From Entoloma clypeatum (Eukaryota > Basidiomycota > Agaricomycetes > Agaricales > Entolomataceae): 64,000 bases of DNA. Position 1 is the first letter of the stretch, and every line of letters starts with the position of its first letter. Shown here piece by piece: positions 11,056 through 22,820 of the stretch. The position numbers and the translations under genes were made by a program. The notes beneath the pieces are model-generated. The model saw only the letters and a list, made by a program, of their open reading frames with translations. It was not told the origin of the DNA and did no database searches. The stretch covers positions 5,022,001-5,086,000 of the forward strand of contig OY751487.1 of the NCBI GenBank assembly GCA_963565915.1, in the 5' to 3' direction.

Positions 11056-14000
11056 CTAGGCATCCATACAAGTAGCCCAATTCAGACCGTGCACGTGTCT
11101 GGAAAGGTCGAGCCGAGTTTCGTGTTCCCCTGCAATCCAGATATTAGCTGGACGGTGAAGAGAGACTCTGTGTATCTGTGGAACCCACATCAGAAGCGCA
11201 CCGTCATGTCCAGTAATCCAGCCATCACTGTCGATCACAGACTGGTCTGTAAAGTCAACAGCGCTATGAATATCCAGAGCTCCCACCCAAGTGTTCCATA
11301 CACGGATTGTGCGGTCTTCCGAGGCAGACACGATGCACCGCCCATCTGGTGAGAAGGCGACTGATGTGACTGAATCCATGTGTCCAGTAAACGGGCCCGC
11401 AACTGTCTGTCCCGTTGTGACATTCCACACACGAATCGTGCGATCGTGCGAGCCTGACACGATGTGCTATCCATCTGGTGAGAAGGCGACAGACGTGATG
11501 TAAGAAGTGTGTCCAGTAAAAGGACCGGCAACCATCTGCCCCGTCACGGTGTTCCACAATCGAATCGTGTGATCACCCGAGCCCGACACGATGTACTGCC
11601 CCCTGGAATCTGGCGAGAAGGTGACTGACGTGACCACATGCTTGTGTCCAATCAACGAGCGTTCAACTTGAACTCTCTGTCCCGTCGCGGCGTTCCACAC
11701 AAGAATCGTGCAATCGTACGAACCTGACACGATGTGCTGCCCATCTGGCGAGAAGGCGACTGACGTGACCACATGTTTGTGCCCGGTAAACGAGCCTCCA
11801 ACTCTCTGTCCTGTCGCGGCGTTCCACACAAGAATCGTGCAATCGTACGAGCCTGAGACGATGTACTGCCCATCTGGTGAGAAGGCGACTGACGTGACCC
11901 TAGAATCGTGTCCAAACGGGCCTGCAACTGTCTCGCCTGTCGTGGCATTCCACAAACAGATCGTGCAATCGTATGAGCCTGACGCAACGTACTTCCCATC
12001 GGGAGAGAAGACGACAGACGTGACCGAAGAAGTGTGTCGAGTGAACGGGCCTGCGACCGTCTGCCCCGTTGTGGCGTTCCACACCCGAATCATGTAATCG
12101 TCAGAGCCAGACACGATGTACTGCCCATTTGGTGAGAAGGCAACAGACGTGACCCCAGAATTCAACTGGCCTGCAGCTGTCTGACCCACCCGAGTCGTGA
12201 CATTCCAGACACGAATCATGCAATCACCAGCGCCTGACGCAACGTGCTGCCCATCTGGCGAGAAGGCAACGGACGTGACATAAGATGTGTGTCCAGTAAA
12301 CGGACCTGCAACTATCTGTCCCGTTGCGGCATCCCACACACGAATCGAGCGATCATGCGATCCGGACACGATGCGCTCCCCGTCTGGGCAGAAGGCGACA
12401 GAAGTGACGAAAGAAGTGTGCCCAGTAAACGGACCTGCAACTCTCTGTCCTGTCTTGGCATCCCACACACGAACCGTGCGATCATGGGAGCCTGACACAA
12501 CACGCTGCCCATCTGGCGAGAGGGCCACAGATCTGACCAAAGAGGTTTGTCCCGTAGATGGGCCTGCAACTATCCGTGTATATCTCGTCTGGACATTCCA
12601 CAGACGAATCGTGCAATCATCTGAGCCCGACACAATGTGCTGTCCATCTGACGAGAAGGCGACAGACGTGATGCCAGATGTGTGTCCAGTCAAGGGATCT
12701 CCAACCGGCCGTCCTGTCATGGTGTGCCACAAACGAATCGTGTGATCACCCGAGCCCAACACGATGTGCTGCCCGCCCGTTCGGGGAGAAGGCGACAGAA
12801 CTGACGAAAGAATTGTGCCCAGTTAGCGAGCCTGCAACTGTCTGTCCAGTGGCAGTCCAGACACGAACCGTGCCATCGTGCGAGCCTGACACAATGTGCT
12901 GCCTGTCTGGCGAGAAGGCGATAGACCTGACCAAATCTTCGTGTCCAGTAAACGGACCTGCAACTGTCTATCCTGTTATGGCATTCCACACGCGAATGGC
13001 GTAATGTTCTGAACCTGACGCGATGTGGTGCCCATCTGGCGAGAAGGCAACGGCCCCCACTCTGACACCGACTGGAATCACTGTGCGTAATGCTGGCCAG
13101 TTAGTCAAAAGTTTCCCACGCTCCACAAATAGCATGCGCGGAAATGACGAGGAATATTGCTTGTAAACTAGGGATCCAGCTGGTGCAAAGGGCAGAGCAG
13201 ACACATAGATATGTGGCATACTCTCTGTCATCGGTATCCCGAAACATCGCACAAAGATGGAGGCATCATCGACCAGTGCCCGCAATTTCTTCACTTCCTC
13301 TTCATAATCCTCCTACAATTTTGACTCTCAGTTACTTGCATTTAACATTGATATTGAATGTACCCACAATGGACTGAGCCGCAGTCAACCATGCCTCTAG
13401 GGAGGACAAGGCTGGCAATGCAAGGGCTACATTACCGGTGATGCTAAGCACCTCAAGCCAAAAGAGGAACCCTTTCTCAAAGACCCATTGGAGCTTGGTA
13501 AATATGTCGCGTTCGAACGCTACGAAGTGTAGATGGTCATCCCAGAAACGGCAAGCATAGTTCAGCGCAGTTGAGACATGTTTATTGATCCGAGATTTTA
13601 CTGTTAGGTAGATACGATGATTCGAGGTTGCAGATGTTGAACTTGAGATGATTGAACATTAGATCAAGGCAGGAATACGCCAACTGGTGATGAGCTTCCC
13701 CAAGGTCAATATGAAACGCGCCACTTCTCGCCTTGGTAGTTAGGAAATCACGGAACGATGTATGGAGAGGAACGATCGGAAGTGTTAGATCGGACGACGT
13801 GACGTTGCTAAGAAGCGAACCGAGGAATCTCACAATCGCACGGACAGAGTCGAGATCATCATGCTCGCGAGTATGTTGCCGGAGAAGAGTCAGAGAGTCA
13901 ATAGAGAGCGGTTCATAAGCAGCCAAGAGTTGACCCAGAACGGACCGAAATCGACGCTCGACGTAAGGGGTCTTGAAATATCCATTGAGAACCTCTGTAT

Positions 14001-16214
14001 ACAACTGGTTCAACCAGTCAAGCACTGCCCCGTGATCCGGCACGAGGTTCAAGAGGGCGCGTATGCAGTCTCCCTCGGTAAGACCAGCTGGAGGATCCGT
14101 AATGTACGCGCACGCAACTGCTGCCCACTGGAACAAGTCCTCTGCCTTCTGTGTCAGCTGAGAGCCGTACTCCTCGTATATACGCGGAGGAAGCCTGCTC
14201 TTGAGATAGCTACGAATATCTTCACCAGTTTTAGCCGCGAGCTTGGGGTCATCCATGCGGGCGATGAGGACCGATGATGCACCGGCAACCGCAAGCTCGA
14301 TGCCGTGCTCTGGCCTTGAGGTGATGAGGATGCGAAAGTTGGTCGGGAGCTCAGGAAGGCGTTGAACAAGAAAGTTGTGCAGACCATCCTGCCCGGTTGT
14401 GTCCCCACTTTCGTCCAGGGCGTCGATGACGACAACGATAGGGTTGACAATAGACAGTTCCTTAAGTGGTTGCAACAGGAAGCAGTCGAACAATGTCGCG
14501 TAGTCTTGTGTATCGAGCAGAGACATATCGTTTGCAATGACCTTTCCTAAAGCCCTTTTGAACGAGGGGCAGAGGCTGCAGAGATCGCGAGCAACCGTTG
14601 TGAAGAGCTTGTAAACATGGCTTTTAGGATCTTCCCCTCGATAGAAGACAAAGGATGAGCCCAGAAGTTTCTCGCCATGACAGCGGCGCGCAACCTCATG
14701 TGCAATGGTTGACTTCCCCTTGCCAGCCTGTCCGAAGAGGACGAGTACACGTTCAGATTTGCGATTATGTATCCAATTGATGATGAAATCCAAGAAGTCT
14801 GTCCGCGTTTCGGGGAGACAGCGTCTCTCCCCCCTAAACCGCCAGCCTCCTTTGTATGGTATTTTACCGATTTTGGCATTCAGCTCTGTGTGGTGGCTCT
14901 GAGGTTGACGACCCTGTGACTGTCGCAACTACGCACCAGTATCTAGAAGTGTTCTTTCACTGGTGATGAGAGCTTCCTGCAGGAATGCGGCGTTGAGTCG
15001 ACGGAGGGTTTCGCGGCGCTTCTGGATTTGCGTGTCGACTTGGCCAGTAATATGCTTGAACGTCCGTTTTCCTGCGGAAGCAAGTACGCATTTCAGGTAA
15101 CTGTTGACGAAACGGGTGGAACACGTACCGAGTCCGTCATCCGCATATTGTTTGATAAAATTCCCACAATCTTCGACGTGCTTGAGCATACCGAGAAGGA
15201 TCTTTGCCTGATTGGACTCGCGATCTAGACCCTCCAACCGGCTTCCAAGCTGTGTGAGATCAAACGCATGGTGTATGGCCAAAAGTAGAGATCGGACGAT
15301 TTCGTCACGTGCAGCTTGCTGTAGAAAGCCTGGCAACAAGAATGAGCATTCTGTCCATTTTATAAAGCGGGAAAAAATGAACTTGGGGGATCACAGAGAG
15401 TACATTCCATGCTAGCTTCGCATACGAGTTAACCTGAACAGTGTAAGTTGTCCCGGTTATCGATAGACCACGACAATTGGGGTCACAATGGCCATCACGA
15501 ACTCAAGCCTTTGAAGAACTTTTTCATGGATTTTTGTGGTCTCCATAGCTTGCTCCATAGCGTTGTCGGCGACACGGAGAGCGCGCTCGATCTCCGAGTC
15601 CGCCCGGGGAGCGACTGTCGTAGCCGGTGTGACCCCTTGGGTTGCAGGACCTTTTGAGTCTGGGGGAGGAGAGACACTCCCGTCAGTCACCTTGGGTTCG
15701 TTGTGGGTGGTGGGAGCTGGTGCAGCGCCCGGAGGCGTAGACACGGACACATTCAGGTGAAGATTGACCTGAAGCGTTGGATCTGGATCGCCGTTGCTGA
15801 GAACGCAGGCAAGGTCTACACGTGAACTCCGAGTTAGCAGTCGGACCGGTACGGTATTAACAGAAACGAACCGTCCCGGGATTCACAAGGCACCTCACAC
15901 ATTCCCACAAGAATATCTGTGTGTGCCCATCGCTTCGCATAAAGACGCAAGGTAATAGGTGTGGTGAAGAGGGCCTTAAAGCACTGCAAGACGTCCTCAG
16001 TCGCAAGATGAGCGTATAAAGGATGAGGCCTACAATAAGTCGAGTCTTTCGTCCTACTGCACAGCCTCCTGTGCCACCCTCCGAACAGCTTTTGTTTTTT
16101 TGAATGTTGCCTCGTTGGTCACGGTGACAAAGAATCGCCTATCCCTGCCAGACAGAGTATCGAGCCGGGGGAGATTGTCGGCGTGAAGGACTGGCAGGGC
16201 CGGAAGTTCATAAT
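11056..16214 (-). pseudogene. C2-NACHT-WD40 NLR-type gene, disabled
   Basis: Domains on the reverse strand, in order: a C2-like domain (16214 to about 15900: LPALPVLHADNLPRLD, RRFFVTVTNEATFKK, then YAKRWAHTDILVGMCEVP); a linker with an NLR helical region (15760-14932: QRLEFVMAIVTPIV, YAKLAWNVLSVIPQ, EIVRSLLLAIHHAFDL); a NACHT NTPase (about 14900-13580) with P-loop GQAGKGKST and Walker B VVVIDALDE; then WD40 repeats to 11056. This is the architecture of fungal intracellular receptors for non-self recognition and cell death (HET-E/HET-D type). Lesions seen directly: TAG at 16054-16056 where the family has Trp; TAG at 14929-14931 between linker and NACHT; a frameshift at about 13580 (SKISDQ-stop against INKHVSTALN); a 4-bp insertion at about 12780; TAG at 11467-11469 in place of the CAG (Gln) of the other repeats. 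A continuous product is therefore impossible without several repairs. Confidence 0.85.
11270..13070 (-). repeat. Tandem array of 14 near-identical WD40 units
   Basis: Fourteen units of about 43 codons (about 129 bp) with the pattern [16 protein letters not shown], IVSGSxDxTIRVWN, TGQxVAGPFT. Fourteen units would make two seven-bladed propellers. DNA identity between neighbours is high even at silent sites, as expected of units homogenised by recombination in fungal NWD genes. Confidence 0.85.
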
Positions 16215-17070
16215 TGAAACATCAATAATCAAATTCAAATGCGTACTAGTCAATTCAACCGTAGTCACGTGTGGCTGCTGGGCGAAACCAGACCTGCAGT
16301 AATGGGTCAACATCAAGACGGCTGACGGGCACCTTTGCGTACGCATTTAAGATGGGTTGGCCAGGCGGAATATTCACCATATTTTCGAGAAGACAGCTGG
16401 ATATTCTTGTTCTGTGAGGTTGGAGTACAGCAACTATTAAGTCGGATACAAGTCGCGCGCCGACTCGGACGCCGCACTTGCATCTTTCCGACTCGAGCGT
16501 GCTTTATAAGGAGATGGACCACCTTGAACCACGAGAACGTCACCGTCGTCACGCATCGATCCAACGCTCCGCGGCCTAGTCTGGTTAGACTCCGCGTGAG
16601 TCTGTCAATCTCCCTTCGATATCTCAAAATCTCACCACTCTCAGCTAATCACCGAGAAAGCAACGGGTCCCAGAAATTGCAACAGCGGTGGGGAGATACC
16701 GGGCTTGAGACGTATGTTACTTTTCAGGAGCAAGAATATTATCAAATTCTAGTCTCAATCATACATACAACGTCGACTTTAAAAAATGTGGCATACTACT
16801 AGGTCTGATTAATCAAAAAAAAAAAAAACACTAAACGACCACCTTGAATGACACCGCCCAAGGGCAGGGACCTATGTGAGGGAGGAGCACTTAGGAAAGG
16901 ACGTCAGATGTGTCTCCCTACTACACTATCCCTCGTATGCCGTTTGTCCATGACCAGCTGAATAGACAGATACAGATCGTAAATCAATTTGCGACAGCCC
17001 GTAAGGATGTCCACTGCTTTTCGACATCAATCACCAAGTCGTTAGGTGACTTGATCTCCCCACCCTAAGC
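16215..17070. other. Intergenic between NLR pseudogene and F-box gene
   Basis: AT-rich stretches, an A-run at 16817-16828 and short ORFs without protein character. It probably includes the old NLR promoter. Confidence 0.5.
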
Positions 17071-18836
17071 TCAAGACGTGATACAACTATCCTCCACCCT
17101 CCCCACCCCCGCCCGATCCCTCAACACACCCGTCCTCACCCTCAAATCCTCCACCTCCTCATTCAACGCCCTCGTCCTCTCCCTCTCCTCCACCCTCAGC
17201 TTTATCAACAACGGCAGCAACTCCGCAACCTTATCCCACCTCTCACACCTCGCCAGCACACTCGCCGCCATCGCGCGCGCAACGTCCGCCGCCTCGTCCC
17301 ACGTCACCCCCGACTCTAGCTGACACTGCAGCGGGCACACCTGGCTCAGAAACAGCGCGACGGCACCCTCCTCCTGCGACTTAATCACCGACACGCCTAC
17401 CGACAGGCGCTTCAAGCTCCCAAACACAGGGTACCGCTCCGGCACGACAGGAGGCGCGGGGACCGACGCGTCAAGAAACAGCCCAAGATGCCGCAGGGCC
17501 GGACAGTGCGTCGCAAACGGGACGAGCGCCTCCAGCGTCAATCCCGGATGGTCGATATACGCCGGCTCGCTGTTCAGCAGGAGCGTCTCAAGCGCGGGCC
17601 ACCGCCCCGCGAGCTTCTCGACGTCGTCCTGACGGAGGCTGAGCGGACAGTGGTGGCTCACCTCGAGCGACACAAGCCGCGCGCAGCGGAACAGCGGGTC
17701 GAGCGTCTCGAGGCTGATGCACCGGTCCTTATCTGGCGGGGCCGCGGGCGGGGACGCGCTCGCGTCGACGTGCGTCGTGAGCCCGAGCGTCTGCAGGAGC
17801 TGGCACGTGTCAGCGAGGACGGCGAGGAGGCGGTGCACGTCCGCGGGGGTCTCGATCAGGCGCGAGTCGAGGTAGAGCGTGGTGAGGGTCGCGGGCGCGA
17901 AGGGGAGGTCGAAGAAGTGCGCGGCGGCAGCGCAGCTGAGCGTCGTGGAGAAGTCCCAGAGGGCGGGGAATGCGCCTTCGGCCAGGATAGGGCTGAACCC
18001 GGCGAGGTCCTCGGGGTCGCCGCAGCCCTGGTACGAATGGTACTGGAACTCGACGACCTCGAGGCGGTCGAGGCGGGAGAGCGCCTCAACGAGTCGGCCC
18101 GTAAGCGTGTATCGCGGGAGGACGAGCTTCCGGAGGCGCTGGAGGCTGGTGAGGAGCGTGACGGTCTCGTCCTCGATGCAGCGCATGGGGACGCGCGTCC
18201 GGATGTCGAGGTGGGTGAGGTGCGGCATGCGTGTGGAGATGTCGAGGAAAAAGGGGCGCGGGGAGATGTCGGCGAGGATGTCGGGGAGGTGGATGTGGAA
18301 CTGCTTGATGGTGGTGTGCATGAACATGCTGCAGAGTGGGAGAGGCGCGTGCCACTCGAAGGTATGCATGCTGGGGAGGATGTCGAGGTTCGTGCGGGTG
18401 CGCGCGATGTCGTCGAAGACGCTATGGTGCAGAATGCGGAAGGGGTCGAATGCGTGATAGGTTAGACGGCGGACGCGTCGACGATAGCGCTCGAAGCGGG
18501 ACCAGTCGCTTGGATCTGGAAGCCGGTCGAATTCCTGTACGAGAGACTGATTTCAGAAACGGTGTATGGGGTAGATAATAATAGGCATACGAATTCATTT
18601 TCCATCACCCGCAATGGAGCCAATATGCTGAACAAGCGGTACAGGTCGTCCACATTTCTCCATAGAATATCCAGCGCGATATCCGACCACTTCTTGCACA
18701 CCCTCGCATTCGACGCGTTGCAAGAATTGTCCAAAAACCTGAATATGGTGTCCAGGAGTTCTGGGACCTCCAGCACGCGTTGTATGGTAGGCAGCAGCGC
18801 CATGAGGATGCGTGTATTCAATCTCTTTATGCCCAC
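17071..18836 (-). CDS. F-box protein with leucine-rich C-terminal region
   Basis: Two exons, 18591-18836 and 17071-18534, separated by a 56-nt GT-AG intron; 569 aa from the first ATG, with a second possible start at the internal ATG of MALLPTIQRVL. Residues about 20-75 form an F-box (VLEVPELLDTIFRFLDNS ... ARVCKKWSDIALDILWRNVD), which would dock to Skp1 in an SCF ubiquitin ligase. The rest is irregular leucine-rich repeats typical of Agaricomycete F-box proteins (MPHLTHLDIRTRVPM, LVSLEVSHHCPLSL, CPALRHLGLFLDA), followed by a C-terminal coiled-coil-like stretch rich in E and R. The target is unknown; such genes are strongly expanded in mushrooms. The coding part is very GC-rich, which opens long false frames on the other strand. 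Confidence 0.85.
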
Positions 18837-19007
18837 CCGGCCTTTTCGCTAAAACTGGGGGTTTATTCGCCACTATTGGTGAGGAGTAATCACGCTACTT
18901 ACGGAATTGCTCTCTCCGACGTCGAACTGGATGTTGTCGGCTCTGAGATCTGGGCTTCGTTCAGATTGCAGGCAGGGTTGCGACAGGAGTTTGGAAAAAG
19001 TTGATCC
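18837..19007. promoter_or_regulatory. Short divergent promoter (F-box / BTB)
   Basis: Only 171 bp separate the start codons of the F-box gene (-) and the BTB gene (+), so they probably share control elements. Confidence 0.55.
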
Positions 19008-20254
19008 ATGTTTGGCACCGCCGTCCGCTCAGCACAAAACCAAAGATGCACCGGATCACCCCGCCGAATTCCGACTACTCCCCTTTCCCCGTCTCATGGG
19101 TACGTCAACCGAGCTCCGTATCATCTCATCCAACGTAAAATCAGCTCAGATCCTCTACCAAGTTCACCTCCAAAGAATGCTGACTTCATCAAACATCCCG
19201 TCTTCTGGTTCGACGACGGCTCCGTCATCTTACGAGTTCAAGAACACGCTTTCAAACTCCACGGGAAGCTGCTATCGCGCCACTCGACCTTTCTCTCAGA
19301 GCACATCCTAGCATCGCAATCCACTTCGGCTGCGGATTTGGAAAAAGGTCCGCATCTCGTGATCGATCCCAGCCGGTGTGTCAAGGCGGAGGATCTGGAG
19401 GTGTTGCTCGAGCACTTTTATCATGATGCGTGAGTTGACATGTAGCCCTCTGTAGATTTATGTTAACGAACCGTGGCTTTCTCGTGCAGCCCCTTGTTCT
19501 CGGAAGTGAGGTACACCCGCATCGCAGCCGTGCTCCGCGTCTCGAGCCCGCCTCAACTCGATTTCCCGTCGATCCACACTCGCGCGGCGGAAAGACTGTC
19601 CGCAATACTTGTCCAGCCGGATGACAAGGAAGATCTAGCTGCATCCGTGAGTCCGCCTTCTCGTTTCGCATTTTGTACCGACTACCGAGCATGGTTTACA
19701 CCCAACGTACTTAGACGAGGAAGTTCCTGTACTACAACATCGTGACATCTCCCGATTCCGAGTTCGAAACCCAAGCGGAGCTTGACGGAGCCTTACAATC
19801 GTCTCCGGACTCTACTCCAGTAGACCTGTCAGCTGGACCCACCGTGCCCGAATCCGTTCCTACCACCCCCCCCACACCCTCCGCACGCCCCCTCTCCCCA
19901 ACCGACTCCAAACTCTGCACCGCCCTCATGTCCGCCCTCATCGCCCACTTCACCCCCACCCTCTTCACGCCCCCCGCAACCTCGCACATGGCCTGCACCG
20001 ACGTCTTCGCCGACACGTGGATGACCCGCATCATCGCCCCGGCGCTTGAGGACGGCGGCGTGTACAAGCCGCTCGAGACGCTGGAGCGGATGAAGGAGGT
20101 GCAGTGGGAGGCGGACGGTGTGTGTGCGGGGTGTGTGCGGGAGAAGAAGGAGGAGTGGACGGAGGAGCAGAGGGGCGTGTGGAGGGCTATGGATGGGTGG
20201 TTGATTGTGCAGGGGGAGGGAGTGGGAGTGGGTGAGAAGGTCCAGGTATCATGA
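19008..20254 (+). CDS. BTB/POZ domain protein
   Basis: Three exons, 19008-19429, 19490-19646 and 19715-20254, GT-AG and in phase, 372 aa. After a proline-rich leader, residues about 55-145 carry the BTB core as it appears in mushroom genomes: HPVFWFDDGSVILRVQEHAF, LLSRHSTFLSEHIL, then LVIDPSRCVKAEDLEVLLE. BTB domains mediate dimerisation and, in many proteins, binding to Cul3 ubiquitin ligases. The C-terminal part has a cluster of CAGCVREKKEEW and is otherwise acidic. Mushroom genomes hold very many single-BTB genes of this shape with no known partner. Divergent pairing with an F-box gene could be chance. Confidence 0.85.
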
Positions 20255-20748
20255 TCTTCTGTGGATAGCTGTTCGTGTATACTATGGGTGACTGGGTGTT
20301 GCAAAATCACCTAGTTATGCAAAATTTCTCCGATGGGCACATTCCCGCATCTTAAACAACTGATGTCTCATAGATTGGGAATCTTTAGGCACTTTAAGAG
20401 ACCACTGTAAGTTAGATCCATGAATTTCCTGTCCCTCAATGAAATCAGAGCTCAAAAACCATGAAAAACCCCGATTTTCGAGCTTGTTCTGTCTTGGTGG
20501 GGTTGATGTTTGAGCGGGTACCTTCATCCTTCGGGATATGGTATGTTTCATTGTTATCCATCCTTAAAACAATTTCTCCGGGACAGAAACACGAGGTATA
20601 CAAGACATGTGACACTTGTTGAATCTTGAGCGTGACAACAAAACTCCTCGTTGGCCTTAGCAGGGGCGATGACAGTGTAGGGGAGACACCACGTGGGGTC
20701 GGGATCCGCCCTATGGTCAGGCCCCGACCCCCGGCGGCGGTATTGATT
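20255..20748. other. Intergenic, no gene seen
   Basis: No coding signal. This is the boundary between the gene-rich and transposon-rich parts. Confidence 0.5.
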
Positions 20749-20845
20749 CATCAGCAAACCCTGATTTTTCCCATAGCCTGTCATAGCACCCTGATCTAGC
20801 CGAGAGCACCCATAGCAACCCACTTTAGCCAAGAGCAACCCATAC
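20749..20845 (-). repeat. Dispersed repeat with CATCAGCAAACCCTGA end
   Basis: Starts CATCAGCAAACCCTGATTTT and continues with CATAGC/TAGCC-rich sequence. A related copy starts at 29474, and the same end in the other orientation closes the copies at 34961 and 36270. Confidence 0.6.
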
Positions 20846-20880
20846 TATCATCAACCAGTAGTTCACGTCCACCACTGGTT

Positions 20881-22250
20881 ACACTGGCCACGGTTCGGTC
20901 CTTGAACCTCCGGACCGCGGTTCGGACCTGCTGGACCCACCTCAGATTCTGATTGTCTTCGGCGGCATGTTTGATGCGTTGTGTGATCTTATTTACTAAA
21001 CCATTTCTTCCACATAGAAATACTGTACTTTTGAGATGGAAATGAAAAGAATCCATGCATGATAAATTACTTCAACCCCTTGACACATAAAAATATAAAG
21101 TCGCACCATATCCAGGGAACCCTGGGCTGTCGTCTGTCTGGGCATTCAATCTACACATAGATGGCATGAATTTGAGATAGAAACGAATAAAAATGCACCG
21201 AGTTGTGATTTATGCATCACTTCAACGCCTTGACCCATAAAAATCAAAAATCACATGATTTCCGCGAAACGCTGGGCTGTCGTCGACCCAGGCATTTAAT
21301 CTACACATAAATGGGTTGGAATTGAGATATAGATGAAGGAAAACGGATGGAAACTCACCAGGATATGATTTATCCCCCCCACAGCCCCTGCACCATAACG
21401 ACCAAATCATGCCACACCCCGTAAGATCCGGGTTCTTGTCTATGTGGGTTTTTAATTGATATATAATTGTGATGTTTTTGAGATAGTAATGAAAGAAAAC
21501 AAATGAGAACTCATTGGGATATGATATATCCCTGTCATCAGCCCCATGAGCCACTGCAAGAAGCCCGAATCACGGTGTACCCAGCTCTCATCAACCTGGT
21601 CCTTTGATATGCCAGTGTCTGATGTAAAACATCGGACATGGGGTGTGGTTTGAGAGAGGATGGGTCAATGAGTTTGTTGATCATGAATCATGTGCATGAT
21701 TACCGAACACGTCAACGTGGTCATGTGATCGGCAGACATGTCTGATCAACAAACTCATTGACTTCCATGGGAAGAATGGGTCAACCTCTGTGAGTTCTGA
21801 TTCGTTTCTCTTCATTTATATCTCAAAAGCACTGTATTTACATGTAGAAAAAAGGCTCGCTTAGACGAGAGCCCGGCGTTTTGTGGATGCGGCACGATTT
21901 CGTGATTTTATGGGTGTAGGGCCTGATAAGAGGCACCAATAATATTGTAGTGAGTTTTCATTTGTTTGTCTTCATTTCTATATCAAAAGCTTCGCATTTG
22001 TGTGTAGAATAAAGGTCCACTGAGATGACAACCCGGCGTTGCCGCATTGTGGCGCGTTTCACATACAAGTTTGTTTCTGTACACTAACTGTGAAATCGGC
22101 GGTTTTTGAGCTTGAAAATTGGGTCTGGACCTGGACCGTACCTCAAGGACCTGGACCCCAAGGTTCAGGTGCGGGTCTGCTGGATGCTCGGACTGGACCC
22201 CTCAGTGCGGGTTCAGGTCCAGTCAAAAATGCCCGGACCGTGGCCAGTAT
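20881..22250. mobile_element. Non-autonomous TIR element, 10-bp target duplication
   Basis: Left end ACACTGGCCACGGTTCGG; right end, read inverted, ATACTGGCCACGGTCCGG (16 of 18 match). Both ends are flanked by the same 10 bp, ACCACTGGTT, at 20871-20880 and 22251-22260. No transposase ORF is present. Subterminal parts are rich in GGTCC/GGACC motifs. A 10-bp duplication is within the range of Mutator-like elements, but the superfamily is not proven. A second, left-truncated copy ends at 37006. Confidence 0.75.
21060..21590. repeat. Diverged about 150-bp tandem repeat inside the TIR element
   Basis: Three to four diverged units share TGACCCATAAAAAT, GGGCTGTCGTC, GCATTTAATCTACACATA and TTGAGATAGAAATGA. 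Unit borders are blurred by divergence. Confidence 0.55.
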
Positions 22251-22471
22251 ACCACTGGTTCGCGTTGGCTCAATATTTCAGGTATCCCTCCACCGGTTGC
22301 TCTCGGATTTTGACCTAGTCTTATATACCTATGACGGAGTACATTCCATTGATAATATATTCCAAAGTTTGAGGATGAGAAGTCGGCCCATTTTGGTGAG
22401 TTGTCAAGCCCACCAGCCTGCCACGTTGGACTTCAAGTAATCTGTTATTATGTTATCGTCCAAGTTCGCCT

Positions 22472-22820
22472 TGTTGAACATATCGCCAGATATGTCGCAC
22501 CATGTGCTTGTCACAGGAAGTGACTATAAGTCACTATTACCATATATGTGAGTTTATGGTACAACCACGGACGAATGACTTGTTTATGCATTGTTTGTAC
22601 AATGGTCCGTGCGCATATTGGATTAGTATAAATACCCATGTATTTAGTATGATGAATCCTAACTTCTTGAACACCCCAGTTCTCTGAGTTAACTAACCAG
22701 CTAGTATAGCTTCTAGATTCTCTATAGTTACTCTTAACCAGGTCAGTAGAGCTTCCACTATGCCTTCATACCGATACGTCTTGAGCGCCCTTTGGGCTGC
22801 CTACGTCGGGTATTTCATTA
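22472..22820 (+). repeat. 5' LTR, Copia family 1
   Basis: 349 bp, begins TGTTGAACATATCGCC and ends TTTCATTA. The TG...TA end is confirmed by three insertions with matching duplications. A TATA box (TATAAATA, about 22627-22634) marks the promoter. Confidence 0.95.

Noticed and set aside
11060..14550. Forward-strand ORFs over the NLR gene with repeated [16 protein letters not shown] units
   Set aside because: They mirror the WD40 repeats on the other strand. The repeated look is inherited from the repeat array.
17488..18465. Long open frame (325 codons) opposite the F-box gene
   Set aside because: It is the GC-rich mirror of the F-box exon, full of R/E/G repeats, with no protein character. 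The reverse strand has a proper F-box, an intron and leucine-rich repeats.
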